A stretch of DNA of 64,000 nucleotides. Source: Balanoglossus misakiensis. Its lineage: Eukaryota > Hemichordata. Positions 21,238-34,170 of this stretch are shown piece after piece (the first letter of the stretch is position 1; every line of letters begins with the position of its first letter). A program made the position numbers and the translations under genes. The notes below the pieces were generated by a model, which made no database searches, had not been told where the DNA came from, and was given only the letters and a program-made list of their open reading frames with translations. The stretch covers positions 1,550,001 through 1,614,000 of the forward strand of contig CM082598.2 of assembly GCA_040954595.2 (NCBI GenBank). Direction: 5' to 3'.

Positions 21238-24096
21238 ATGAACAGAACAGTGCTCTCAGTTTTCTTAGTTCAATCTCTAACTTTGATTTTTGTGACGCAA
21301 TGTGACGCAGCCAGTGTTGACAGAATATTGAACTGGAAACGGGGGACCACTAACAAGGAGTCAGCCGATGTATACAGTTTTGAAGACAAAGAACATGGTA
21401 AGATCAATTATATTACTTTTCTAATGTCACATCTTCAATAATAACCGTGTCTTTAATGTATGAAAGAATTGTATTTAAGTAAGCCCAAACAAAGGTGTGA
21501 AAATCTATAATGAACACATTAAGTGCTTTGAAGAGCAAGACCGTCATAACTTGCGTGGAATAAGACATGTTTTAATGACAACTGGTGTCACTTTACTTAA
21601 CTTCAGTATCCATGACAACTGTAAAACATGGTCAATCTTTGCAGTAGTCAAAAATACATACAATGGCAGTTTTCACCATGTGCACATTGCCACTAAACAA
21701 ATTTTGTTTCCAGTTTATATTCTTCCCTATGTTTGCATCAAATTTATCTCACAGCCTTACATAATACTGAAAAAAACTTAATTTTTCATATGTATACGCA
21801 AAATAGGACTAATAGGTTATAAGTTATGTCAATTTGACTCTTCGTTTACATTTCAAAAATATGAAACCGTTCTTCTCTTGAATTATCTCTAATGTGTAGG
21901 TAAGCTAGAGAAACTCAGAGAAAACCCCGCTGAAATGGAATACTTAGAACTCATTGGTAAGTTTTCAGTCAAATTAACATTACCCTAACCAGAGAAGCCC
22001 AAATGTATCGCACGAATACCACAAATGGGTAGATATAGACCGCTTTACCGCTTCCGGTGTGTTATCAAAAACGTCCGCGCTAAAATAACTCTTGCGCTTG
22101 TGGAACGTCACAGCCAGCGGTCCATTCGTGATGACTCAATTATGTCAACACTATATTACAATGTTTGCTGAACTGTACCTTTTGGCAGATCATGACTAAA
22201 CTACATTCAACACAACGACAGTGTGTACTTTCTAGTAAATAAGCTAGATGCCAAGGATATAGCCGTCAACATTGTGAGTCCTGGTGAGAATAACAGAAAA
22301 CACGATATAAAAGTATCCTACAACTGGGAAATTACATTCCACTTATGAGTCTGGGAAAAATAACTTAAACTTCGGTTGGAGAAAATTACGCGTAATCAAA
22401 ATAATCAGGGAGAGGCAAATTACAGTGAATTCTGGGTTTGAATATATGAATAATTATGCAAATAGCAAGTCCAGTCATTACAGTGTATAGTGAGATCATT
22501 AATTTGTGGAGAATCCATGACGGTCACTACCGGCATTGTAAGAACAGAACATGGCAAGATAACTATATATCAATCTGTACACGGGTTTATTTGTCTAGTT
22601 TCCAACTCTATAATTAACCGCACTTATTGAACTGAATTGTACGCACTCACTTTAAGTAAATTGTGTAAATTTGTTTTCGGAAATGTGTATTTGGACAGCT
22701 CTATGCAACCATACGTTTTTACGTTGGACGAAGTAGGATGTATTTTAAACGATATTGCATTTCGACATAAAAGGTGGAACAAAGACTTGGCATACATGGA
22801 AATTTAGTAAGAAAACAAAATCCGATGTAACATTTCTATAATATATTGTTCATTTAAGGCAAGAAATCTGAAATTGGATTGAACAGTGGCTTGTATCTTT
22901 ATAGAATTACACCCACCAACTTGTTTTATTGTTTTTCAAGATTTTTTTAGTTGGCTGGATTTAAATAAAGATGGTTTCTTGACGCAATCAGAAGTCACGC
23001 TTGTTGAAAAGTTCACCGAACCAAGGGTGGACTGGGAAAGACTGAAACCTTATGAAAGAAGTGGTAAGTCCTATGAAACAAGACTTATGAACGAAGTGTA
23101 AAACTCCATGGAGTTAACACAGAAATTGGCGGCCATTTTGAATTTTAAAACGACAACATTTTTGCCGTCTCATTCTAAAATTTGAAGTCACTGTTCATAG
23201 TAGCCAGTCCAGCGATGTATGGTAAACATTTTAGTCAACCTTGAAACCAAATATCATGAAAATCTGGTCTTAACTCTTCACATGGTCTGTTCACCGTTTT
23301 AAATCTCAACACTATCCATACTTATACAGGGAGATATTGTGCGTTGCTGATAATATCCCCATTGCTTTTCAGGTGATGGCAAATTGGATCTCGACGAGTT
23401 CTTGAAGGCATTTCTACGTGAGGGTAAACCCCAGGTTCCATCACTTGAGGAGATCTTAGAAGTCTTTGGCATGTTTGACGCAGACAAAGATGGTCTGATA
23501 AGGTATAGTTACTTGAGTTTCCCAGTTTCTGCAGAGCACAAGACTGACAATCCTGTTGCCACAAGTGAACGGACTATATTGCATAGATAGTCCCTTCTGC
23601 ATTGATATTCGTCCTCTAGTACCTTCCTGCACAGCCTAGAACTTAGTACAGATCAATAACTTTTCGAATTATTTTGAAGCATTACCGTGGTAACTGACAC
23701 TGACATTATAAACTCTGACGACACACCTGCTGTGATTATTCAGATAATATTGCTATCGACTGTTTTCTGTTTTGACAATGTTTACAGGCCTGACGAAATT
23801 AAAGAAACTATGGAGGTCATCCTTGGGAAAAAGTTGACAGCTGAGCATGTCCGCGATATTCTTCGTGAAGTTGATACCAATAAGAGTGGCTCTATTGACC
23901 TGAATGGTAAATGCTTCTTAAATATACTTCCAACTATAGCACTTTCATATAGCATTATAGTCAATGATATTAGAAATCAGACAGTTCTTAATTACAATTT
24001 TCTTCAACAATATTTCACTTCCAACAGAAAATTGACAATGAGTTTCTTTTTTTCTCTCTCACAGAATTTGCGATGTCCATAAGTATTGTCGAATGA
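21238..24096 (+). CDS. secreted four-EF-hand calcium-binding protein
   Basis: Exons 21238-21397, 21900-21956, 22941-23063, 23373-23502, 23788-23906 and 24065-24096 join to 206 residues with matching phases (1,1,1,2,1). Residues 1-25 are a signal peptide ending in VTQCDA. Four EF-hand loops follow: DLNKDGFLTQSE; a divergent loop ERSGDGKLDLDE with Glu at position 1; DADKDGLIRPDE; and DTNKSGSIDLNE. Three loops keep all calcium ligands. Loops 2, 3 and 4 are each assembled across an intron, so they appear only after splicing. With a signal peptide, no membrane segment and no HDEL-type ending (it ends SIVE), the protein is probably extracellular or vesicular. Secreted EF-hand proteins of this size often act in matrix or mineral deposition; that role is not shown here. 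Confidence 0.85.
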
Positions 24097-24284
24097 AGAA
24101 ACTACGACGGAAGTTCCATCACGATTCTCAATTCGAATAGAAAGAAAAGCTCTTTTGCAGTTGTATATTTTAAGACATTTTGTTTATATCTTTGGTTTCA
24201 TGCAGGATGTGTTAGATTAACCCTGTTTATTTTTTGTACATACAAATTCAAAAACCTGCCAATGACTATAAATATACACAGTCT

Positions 24285-24640
24285 AGACATCATCTGTGAG
24301 TCTGGCTTCATTAAGGCATGTCAATGACTTTCTGTATTAAACTTGTTTGTTTGCCTAATCAAATTCACAAGCAAAAATGTTCAATCAATTTACTTAACGA
24401 ACAAAACAACTGTTGCATTGCTAATTTTAGTTGTTTTGATACCATCTGTGGGCCTGCAGGCTTCATTAAGACATGTCACTTGTCTCTCTCAATTTTCATA
24501 CGAACTAAACGACTGTTGCATTGCTAATTTTTAATTGTTCTGATACCATCTGTGGGCCTGCAGGCTTCATTAAGACATGTCACTTATCCCTCTCAATTTT
24601 CATAACGAACAAAACAACTGTTGCAAGTTGGCGAATATTT
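24285..24640. repeat. 104-bp tandem repeat at duplication edge
   Basis: Two full copies of a 104-bp unit, with ACCATCTGTGGGCCTGCAGG at 24441 and 24545, follow a degraded copy near 24288. One further copy stands at 33901, exactly at the start of the second lectin-gene unit. The repeat therefore marks the left edge of the segmental duplication. Confidence 0.85.
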
Positions 24641-24654
24641 CATGACTGTAGTTT

Positions 24655-24660
24655 TTTATT
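24655..24660 (-). terminator. polyadenylation signal, lectin gene 1
   Basis: AATAAA on the minus strand, about 155 bases after the TGA stop at 24815-24817. The equivalent signal in copy 2 is at 34011-34016. Confidence 0.55.
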
Positions 24661-24814
24661 TCTCTTTAGCGTATAAGCTCAATGAGTATTGGGGAGCCAT
24701 CACTACAGGTTCAGTTTGCCAAAACCCAAAGAAAAACCCTTCACCAACTAGAATTATATTAGCATGCATTTCGTTTCTTTGTGATCGGTCCATTAATGCT
24801 GACATTTTATGGAC

Positions 24815-27800
24815 TCACTCTAAAGCCATAACCTCAACTTCGCAGAAGTGCATCTGTTGTTCCCGGTCTATGAGTTGGATACTGACATACCGTCCACTCA
24901 TTGGGATTTCGCAGCCACACCTGATGTGAATAGGCTGATCTTTGACCATTCTACCAAGTACCATCATCCCACAGACTGGATTGTTGTTGAAGTTCGCACT
25001 GTTACCAACACGGATCTCGGCATGTTTGAGACGGAAGGCTGCAAATTTAGGCAGAAAATAATAATAGTGACCAATTTGTCTACCATCCAGTCAATTTTAC
25101 AATGAAAAGTCAAAATATTTGATAATGTATACTCATGTACATCAGACAATCTAATCGTATGATCTGAAGTTAATGTTAATATATACTAAAGACCCAATGA
25201 AAAATGACTTACGACAGCAATCTCCTCTGTTTGTGATTACAACCTCGTACACACTGTAAGATTTTCCTAAATCCACTTTCCACCATGGTTGGTATTCTTT
25301 GTTAGTCCAAATACAAGACCCACCCCGAACGTTATCATCTTTATTTCCGTCAACAGCGTTTCCAGCGCCTCCGTTCTGCTTCGGTTTGTCTGAACTCTGA
25401 CTAGCCGCCTTGCCTACAGCTACGTTGCGCATGCCATCAGGAAACTCACAAGCTGTAGTCGATGAACAAAAATATTGACAGACAAAAAATGAAACTGAAA
25501 TTAGCCATTTTCTTATCCCTTTCATCGCCACATTCAAATCGCCATTTTTGCAGAAAATTAACCTCGTCACAGTTATATGATTTTTTTTTTTCAAAAATTC
25601 CGATAAAGACCTGCACACAATGGAAAATTATGCCGACTTAGTCTAGAATCAAGAGGGTGTTTCCTGCACCAAAAGAATAACTAGCAAAGCAGAACAGCAC
25701 TGACAGCCAAGAAAGTACACAGACGGTTCCGAAATCTGTTTCAGAAATTCCAAAATACTGATGTAAAACCATCTCGTTAGAATCCACCACATCAGTAAGC
25801 ACATAACAACAGATCAAGATAGAGTCACGGCCCAAAGTTTAAAGCATCTGCCAGTTGACACATTCACCCTGGTTTCCTTCCATGGCTTTATCTCAGATCC
25901 ATACTACACAGCTTTTCAGAAGATATATGAAAGGGCTATACTTACGAGGCAATGTAGGAATATATGTCGTATCTGAAAAAGACATACAGAGAGGACTAAT
26001 AGTTAGAGTATTTCATATTAAATTTTGCATGCACACGTGACAGGAATGTATCCATCAGGTGTGCCGAAACATATAGCGCGTTTAATTTGAAGGAATCTGA
26101 GGTATCACATAGAATATGCCCGCGTTGAGCAAAAGATAAATACACCTACGGTATCCTGCTGTGGTGGGTGGTGGGGGAGCTTCTGTCCGTACTTTCTCCG
26201 TTGTTGGTGGGGGTGGGGGTGGAGTCGTTGGTGGTGGGGGTGGGGGTGGAGTCGTTGGTGGTGCCACACCTGTTTAAAGTATTGAACACTTTTTATCAAC
26301 CAAAACTACCATGATGTAATTTAGAAATTAGGGATGTCATTTCAGGAGGTATATACAAAACACCTGGATTTAAGTGTTGTTATCAACCATATATTTACTA
26401 TATCTCTTTCACAGTAGAACTCGTATAAAACAATGCAAAGCTTTGAATATAAAAATTATCAGACTATGAAAAATATAGCTTACTCTCTTCACAAATGTAA
26501 TATCGCCGTGCGTCACATGGGTAATCATCCCATTGAAAAGAACTTCCGGCCCTGACCAGATAAAAATAACTTAGCATGATTAAACACATACTATTCAAGG
26601 ACTGGCTAGGACTTTCTCGTCAGCCAATATCAAGCCACGGAAGTAAGAGTCATAGAGTGAGACTAACTTTCATTTCCAACAAAACGCATTCTAGGACGAA
26701 CATGTTTAAATATTGTTTGATGAAATAGTTTTCCAGCAAAATAAGGCTGATCCACAGATATGCGGTGTATCAATGCTGTACTAATAACACCAAAAATTCA
26801 CCTCATGTAACCGCAGTCTCCATTACCATTAGGTTCACCGCTAGCCCAGTTAGTGTACGCTAAGGTTTCTCCTTCCACGGTTTTGAATACGCCATTTGAT
26901 TTACGGACATTGATGTACACATCATGGCCACCATGACCGCTATCTTTCAACAAAGATATCAAGTGCTTGTTCACCATTGGATTTCGAACAACTGCCAGTG
27001 TCTTTCCACTGCGCTGACAGGCTGCATACGCCTCATCAAATGTCAGTTGGTCAGTAGACACAGTAAAAGCATCCTCTAGATAAAAACAAAGGGTAAGATT
27101 TTAGGTGTGTGACCTTTGAACCCGACTAGGAGGAAATGACATCATGGGTCACGATGGGGTCTATACTTCTGCAGATCACCATTACAAGATAAACAACCAA
27201 CAGAAAAGAAAGCGTGTGCAAATAAACCATGTCTATATAACATTTTGTAGCTGAGATTTTCCTTCTGTAATTCCAATATTTTTTTATGAAATCGATAATT
27301 CAACATGCAAACTTACTTTCCTCTTGAGTTATTCCTGTAGAAATAAAATTGGGAAAGCAAGAAGTCAACACAAAGTAATGATTGTAACTCCATTATAATA
27401 ACTGGCAACAATGTCAAACATACAAAACCCCATTGTTTTGAGGAAATGTGCCTAACAAACATTTATATATACGACATCGACAGCTGAGTGTATCCTGCTT
27501 AATGACAATTAGAAGATATGACAATTTTGATGTTTTAATTACTAACCGTATTTATTTCACATAAATCCGTTATCAACTTAAAACATCAAACCCTAAATGA
27601 CAAGAAAATCAATTAAAATAACACTCTACAATTACCTTTTCCTCCTTCACATATGTATGCCCGTCGATGATCACAAGTGTTATCATCCCACTGCCGTAGT
27701 CCACCAGGTCTGAAAAATGCAATGTAGAAAAAACTAAATTCACCACATGCAAATTCATATATCAAATAAATCAAACACAAGAACTTGCAAATTAAGGTTT

Positions 27801-30800
27801 TCAATAAATTCCAACTGTAGCCAGTATGTCTGTTTGATAGTTCTCGCTGTTAACCATATAATGTACATCACCTTGAAATATTACTAATGTCAAGAAAAGT
27901 ATCTCTTACTTGATGTATGCACAGTCAGTTGGACCACCATTGGGCTCACCACCGTCCCAGTTGGTATATGGCAAAGGGGTTCCATCAGTAGTTCTCCACA
28001 AGCCCTCTGATTTACGGCCATTGAACCATACATTTTCTCCTTTAAGTTCCTCTGTATACAGTAGTCCCACCAAGAACTTATTCACTACTGGACTTGCATC
28101 TACTGCCAACGATGCCCCATAACTCTCACACGCCCAAACAGCATCTTCAAATGTTCGCTTGTCTTCAAAAGCACGGTATTGCTCCACTGAAATTGGAATA
28201 CATCATCCGAACTTATTATCGTCTAATTTGAACTTGTAAGTGTATAAAGATTTATTTAAAAATAAGTACCAGCAAAAAGCTGTATAATACTGAACTCAAC
28301 TTTTTACAATTGAGTCTAACATGTGGCAACGACAGCGATCTTTTGGGGATACAGCAAGTAACTGTATGGAGAGTAATAATTACATTTTAACTACATGTTT
28401 GAAAATTATTTTTTCTTAATCTTTGTAAAATCGAGAATGCAACATGAAAACTTACTTTGGGCCTGAGTTAATTCTGTAGAAATAAAATGAGAAACATAGG
28501 ATATCAATATCAAGCAATAACTAACAGACTAACACAGATTATCAAAGATTACTCCCAATAACTGGCCATAATGCCAAACATGCAAAAACCAAATGAATCA
28601 CAATTATTTCTATATGATCTACACCACGCAGACCATATATGTAACAAGATTTAAGACATTTGAAAAATGACATTTTCAAAGTTTGTATGTACCAACATCA
28701 TTCATTTGACATCTCCCAGTTATCAACTTAAAACACTAAACCTCAAATGATAAGAAAATCAAGTAAAAATAATGCCCTCCAATTACTTTCGCCTCCTTCA
28801 CAGATATATGCCCGTCGATGGTCACAAGTGTTATCATCCCATTGACGTGCTCCACCAGGTCTACAAAATGCATGTGTAGAAGAAAAATTACATTCATAAA
28901 TCAAACACAAGAACTTGCAAATAAAGCTTATATATCAATTCCAACTGCAGCCATATCATTTTTTAAAATCAAATAGTACTAAATTTCGTGTGGCAGTTTG
29001 GTGGTTCCCGGTGTTAACCATATAATGTACATCACATTGGAATTTTAGTACACATGTGAAGAAAACTATATCTTACCTGATGTATGCACAGTTGTCATTT
29101 GAACCACCATTAGGTTCACCACCGTCCCAGTTGGTATATGACAAGGGTGTTCCATCAACCGTTCTCCACATGCCCTCCGATTTATGGCCACTGAACCACA
29201 TATTTTCTCCTCTCAGTTCCTCTGTATTCAGCATTCCTACCAAGAACTTATTCACAACTGGACTTGGAATTTCTGCCAACGATGCTCCAAAACTCTCACA
29301 AGCCGAAACAGCTTCGTCAAATGTCCTCTTGTCAGAAAAACCATTAAATTTGTCCACTGAAAATTCAATATTGAATTTAAAAGCATTTAGTCAGATGATA
29401 ACTGGGAAAGTATAGTCTATCTATAGCTTAGTCATTCATGTCTTCACAGATACAGATAGGAATACCTAACTCAAAGTTCCATCTGCTTTGCCCTGTATAG
29501 TTGTCTACTCTGTAAAGCAGGTAGATGTGTTAACTACTCACACTCTTCGGAATATATTTCAAGTCCAACTAATGGTGTAATCGGTTAAGATTGCAATAAA
29601 TCATTTCTGGGCAATATATGGTTGATTCTATCAACCAATTATTACGAATTGATGTGACAATACCAACATAAAACACTGTCAGATCGCATCTCACATATAA
29701 GACAGTGGACTTGTATGGTACAATATGTACAGGGATTAAATGTTAGATGTTTTAAAGTTGTCTGTAATTTACGGTTTTTATGTTACTGAAGCATTCAAGG
29801 TGAAAACCTACCTTCGGCTTCAGATAGTTCTGTAGAAGTAAAACGAGAAACACAAGACGTAACTATCGAATAATGGTTGGCACAACGGAAACATGATTAC
29901 AGTGTTTTTAATAAACAGGGTCCACAGCAGTTTGTGGTAGAGATTATGACAATAGACAACACATAGTATTATCATACTGATTTCTAATTTATCGAGTGTT
30001 AAGATTTCAAAGGTCAAATGAACATGAAGATATATTACCCTCTCCTCCTTCACAGATGTATACTCGTCGGTGACTGCATAGGTTATCATCCCACCGGTGG
30101 CCGGCCCCACTTCTGTGAAAAAATGCATACATACAAAACTTAGTTCAAAAGGTTTTCACTTTAGTGCGAGGGGGTCAAAGCACATTATAATAACGGCATT
30201 CTCAGTAAGAAACAGAAGAAATATTATATGTTTTATTTTCGACGAAAACCTAGACTAACAGTGGATATATCCTGATATTTTAAGTAATAAATGTCTTGAA
30301 ATACTACCGATGCGAAGAAAACTATCTCTTACCTAAGGTATGCACAGTCATTGGCACCACCATTAGGCTCACCATTGTCCCAGTTGGTATATGACAAGGG
30401 TGTTCCATCAACCGTTCTCCACATGCCATCTGACTTACGGGCATTGAACCATACATCTTCTCCACCAAGACCCCTTCCTTTCAACATAGAAACCAAGTAA
30501 TCGTGCTCCGCTGTGCTTGTAATTGTTGCCAACGACGCTCCAAAACTCTCGCAAGCAGTAACTGCCTCATCAAAAGTCCTTTTACCTTTAAACGCACGGA
30601 ATTTGACTTCTGGAAAGATGCATATTTTTGAAACTTTAGAATAAGGTTATGGATTGGAATTATACTCATTGATTTCAATAATTTTCAAGTCAATATTTAA
30701 AAGGCCAAATGACAAGATTAACGATTAACATAAAGATGTATTACCCTCTCCTCCTTCACAGATGAATACTCGTTGGTGACTGCATGCGTTATCATCCCAT

Positions 30801-33313
30801 CGGTGACTGGCCCCACTTCTGTGAAAAAAATGCATGTATACAAAACTAAGTTCAATAGGTTTTCACTTCGTGCTAAGGGTCAAAGCACATTATAATAAAG
30901 AGACAGAAGAAATTATATGTTAACTGATTTCATGACTTCTTATGGTCAACCATTTCTGTTTTTGTGGTTTACATATTAAACTCATTCAACTTCTTTCCAT
31001 ACTTTTGCTTATTAACTTCCATAGTTAAAATATCTTAGGTTGAAATTGTGTCAACGACAAGAGATTGTCCTCACTCACGTAGGTAGCCAAAAAACCTATT
31101 GAAGGTAGGGAGAATTCCCAGTACATGTACAATAATATGTATGCCAACACATCAAACAAATAAGATGGTGATTCGTATTAATTACAACTCTAAAGTGTTG
31201 TAGCATTTTTACTTTTTCAAGAGTTATTGCAGCAGTCCTAACCTGATGTATGCACAGTCATTGGCACCACCATTAGGCTCGCCATAGTCCCAGTTTGTAT
31301 ATGACAAGGGTGTTCCATCATTCGTTCTCCACAAGCCATTTGATTTACGGGCATTGAACCATACATCTTCTCCACCAAGACCATCTGCTTTCAGCATGCT
31401 CACCAAGTAATCGTGCACCATTATGTTGGTAACTTTTGCCAATGTCGCTCCATAACTCTCACAAAAGGAAACTGCCCCATCAAAATTCTTTTTGTTTCCA
31501 AACGCACGGAATGTGTTCTCTGAAAAGTTACATATGTATTTTTGTATCATTTGGTCAAGGTAGTGGTTCGTTCATTTCTAATATGACCTGTTCACAGTAA
31601 TGAAATGCCTTATTTTTGTTGAAAGTGTTGAAAGAATTATTGTAGTGGGTTGTTGATGGCTGTATTGTAATAAATTATACCAGATTGAACTTTTACTAAC
31701 AGATTTCATACTAAAACTTTACATGAAAAAAGCAATGAATTAGGGCAATTTCATTTAAACACTCAAAACTTACTTTCAGCTTGAGTCAGTTCTGTGAAAT
31801 GAAATGAGAGAAATGTTAGTAATGCCGATTGGTGAATGGAATGGCGAACTGTTTTAAATATCAGCAAGCATGCAGAGAAGGGGGCGAGGAAGAGCCAGGG
31901 GAGAAGAGAGAATGACGAAGAGAGAGAGAGGGGTGAGAGAGAGCTATATACATACAATAACGTAAAACCACTCAACGAAGTCAAGGATAAGTAGTAATAT
32001 AGGATTAGTACAATTATTATTAGCGTGCGCAGTAAAAGTTATGATTTTTGAAAGCTTGAGAGTATGAGAAATTACCTTCTCCGCCTTCACAGATGTAAAT
32101 CCTTCTCGTGTTGCAGTCAGCATCATCCCACTGTAGGGATTTCGAGTTCCTGGGGAGATTATTTCCAAGTGGAAACGTTTACTCTTTACTATGTGTTGTC
32201 CTAACAACAGACAAGATGGCGGCAACCATTTATTGTCTGTGTCGAAGATCGGAAAAATACAGCATATTGGACGAAAAGAATTAAGGCACAAATGTAATGT
32301 AATGATGACGTACCACATGTAGCCACAATCTCCATTGCCACTTGGTTCTCCAGATGCCCAGTTGGTGTATGGTAGAGGTTCTCCATCCGCTGTTTTAAAC
32401 ACGCCATTTGATTTTCGGACACTGATGTAAGCATCGCCCAGATTCCGCGATCTCAACAAATTGACCAAGGCGACATGTTCGACAGAATTGGACACCACGG
32501 CCAGAGATGCCCCCATACTCTGACAAGCCGACTTCGCATCATCAAATGTTTTCGTGTCAGTAAACAAATGAAAATTAAACTCTGAAAGATAAACAATTCA
32601 ATTATCAGCAGATAGGAAAGCCAACTGCAACGTGATGATTTTACAATTAGGGGGGGGGGCTATCAGTATTTATCAACACACCAAATTTATACGCAAATAA
32701 AATTAAGAGTCATTTAGGTATGACATGGACGATTTATTTCTCGCCACACCGCCATCCATTATTCAAAGGGCACTGTTGAAACTTGTCTCATCGGCTATCA
32801 CTTGAACCTATCCACTTTAAAATATCATATATCGCTTAGTGCTCACAGCTTACTAATTACCTGTATGAGACTATTCAATTTAGACTCAGGTAATTCGGCG
32901 AGCAGTACCGTGTCCAGAGCAAGTCTGTGCAGGCACTGGACGACTCTTTTGTTTGGGCAGGTTAATCTAATGGCGAACAAGAATGTTGAAAACTCCCAAC
33001 GTTTCGTGGCCAAAGTTTCTGTTTCTTGGCATACAAGTAGAAACACTATGATGTTAGGACATTTGCGAGCACGCTTTTTAAAATATCAGCACCGTAGTAT
33101 GATCTACTCATGATTGATAAAACCTGTGCCATAGTCTGTACAATAACTTGTGATAAGACAGGAACGTAGTACAAATAAAATAACTCATATTTTAAGGAAT
33201 AAGATTCGTGGAACGTACCATATTGAAAAAGCATTGAATTTGCAATAAAAAAACTTACCAGCTCTGCCTATCTCGACAGACAGTGCCAAAACCAGTAACA
33301 CTAGAAAAGCCAT
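24815..33313 (-). CDS. chimeric lectin 1: six CTLDs plus F-type lectin
   Basis: Twenty-one coding exons total 2,829 nt (942 residues). High to low: 33259-33313 signal peptide; CTLD1 32314-32581, 32076-32149; microexon 31774-31791; CTLD2 31243-31519, 30745-30818; CTLD3 30333-30609, 30039-30112; microexon 29812-29829; CTLD4 29077-29356, 28787-28860; microexon 28456-28473; CTLD5 27910-28186, 27636-27709; microexon 27317-27334; CTLD6 26802-27075, 26484-26551; Thr/Pro linker 26150-26269; 25946-25972; F-type lectin 25213-25452, 24815-25038. Each CTLD is split by a phase-2 intron and shows four cysteines, GEPNG (CTLD1 has GEPSG) and WDD, the calcium-dependent mannose-type sugar site. The F-type domain has NVAVGKAASQSS, PWWKVDLG, RGDCC and AEIRVG. 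Predicted to be secreted and multivalent, binding microbial or egg/sperm glycans. CTLD4 carries one extra Asn compared with copy 2. Confidence 0.9.
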
Positions 33314-33680
33314 CGTTCTTTAGACACCAGAGCTTCAAATCTGTGAGGGGGAAATTAAAGGAAAATCATGATATAACAACGTATTTTGGGATCAAGATCA
33401 TGGATTGATAACTACCGATACAAGCTGATGACTTTTTTACCGAACGGCTCACTTAAATTGTGCTTGCTAGGTTTACATTATTACTTTTTGACAGCTGTTT
33501 GACTTCAATGGCAATATTCCTAACTTTTTAAGTACGTACTTAAAGTCTTTCGTTATTCTACCGATTATCTCTGAGCATAGTGATCTTGCATGAGCGAATA
33601 CTCACCTCTGCCAAGTAAGACGAAGCTTCCGTTCTACCCAGGTCTGACAATCTGCTCGGGTTGAGCAGTCCTATTTATTG
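33314..33680 (-). promoter_or_regulatory. 5' leader and TATA-like box, lectin gene 1
   Basis: The coding first exon extends upstream to an acceptor (CCCTCACAG) at 33341. A non-coding leader exon ends with donor AGAG|GTGAGT at 33606. CAATAAATAG (33671-33680, minus strand) is a TATA-like box about 25-30 bases before the likely transcription start. The same arrangement is kept in copy 2. Confidence 0.55.
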
Positions 33681-33819
33681 GTGTACTAAAAGCCATTCAT
33701 ATCATTAACCCAACCTAAATTCGGTTCAGTTAATTACAAAAAGTTTTATTTTTGGCATTTATACACCCATGAATAACTCATTAGAAACGTGGCATGCTTA
33801 CATTCGGGCATTGCACACA

Positions 33820-33849
33820 TACATACATACATACATACATACATACATT
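33820..33849. repeat. (CATA)n at duplication junction
   Basis: A short CATA microsatellite joins the end of copy 1 directly to TTTACTTAACG, the first bases of copy 2. The far end of copy 2 runs into a much longer CATA tract at 43840. Confidence 0.9.
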
Positions 33850-34010
33850 TACTTAACGAACTAAACGACTGTTGCATTGCTAATTTTTAATTGTTCTGAT
33901 ACCATCTGTGGGCCTGCAGGCTTCATTAAGACATGTCACCTGTCTCTCTCAATTTTCGTGACAAACAAGACAACTGTTGCAAGTTGGCGAAGATTTCATG
34001 ACTGTAGTTC

Positions 34011-34016
34011 TTTATT
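34011..34016 (-). terminator. polyadenylation signal, lectin gene 2
   Basis: AATAAA on the minus strand, about 155 bases after the TGA stop at 34171-34173, matching the position in copy 1. Confidence 0.55.
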
Positions 34017-34170
34017 TCTCTTTAGCGTATAAGCTCAACGAGTATTGGGGAGCCATCACTACAGGTTCAGTTTGCCAAAACCCAAAGAAAAACCCTTCAC
34101 CAACTAGAATTATATTAGCATGCATTTCGTTTCTTTGTGATCGGTCCATTAATGCTGACATTTTATGGAC

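Larger units (their letters stand above)
24390..33847. repeat. segmental duplication, copy 1
   Basis: This segment of about 9.46 kb is repeated, in the same orientation, from 33848. Matching exons are offset by about 9.3-9.4 kb throughout, and introns and intergenic DNA match as well as exons. The unit begins with TTTACTTAACGAAC and ends in a short (CATA)n tract at about 33820-33847. It contains one complete lectin gene with promoter and terminator. Confidence 0.95.

Noticed and set aside
24621-25105. Plus-strand frames across 24621-25105 and 33977-34461
   Set aside because: Antisense to the last exon of each F-type lectin domain; no domain or splice support.
25151-25618. A possible separate start and signal peptide directly before the F-type exon (MKGIRKWLISVSFF)
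   Set aside because: The same frame is open in both copies, so an alternative secreted F-type lectin transcript is conceivable. However, a CTACAG acceptor at 25453 joins in phase to the upstream linker exons, so the fused model is preferred.
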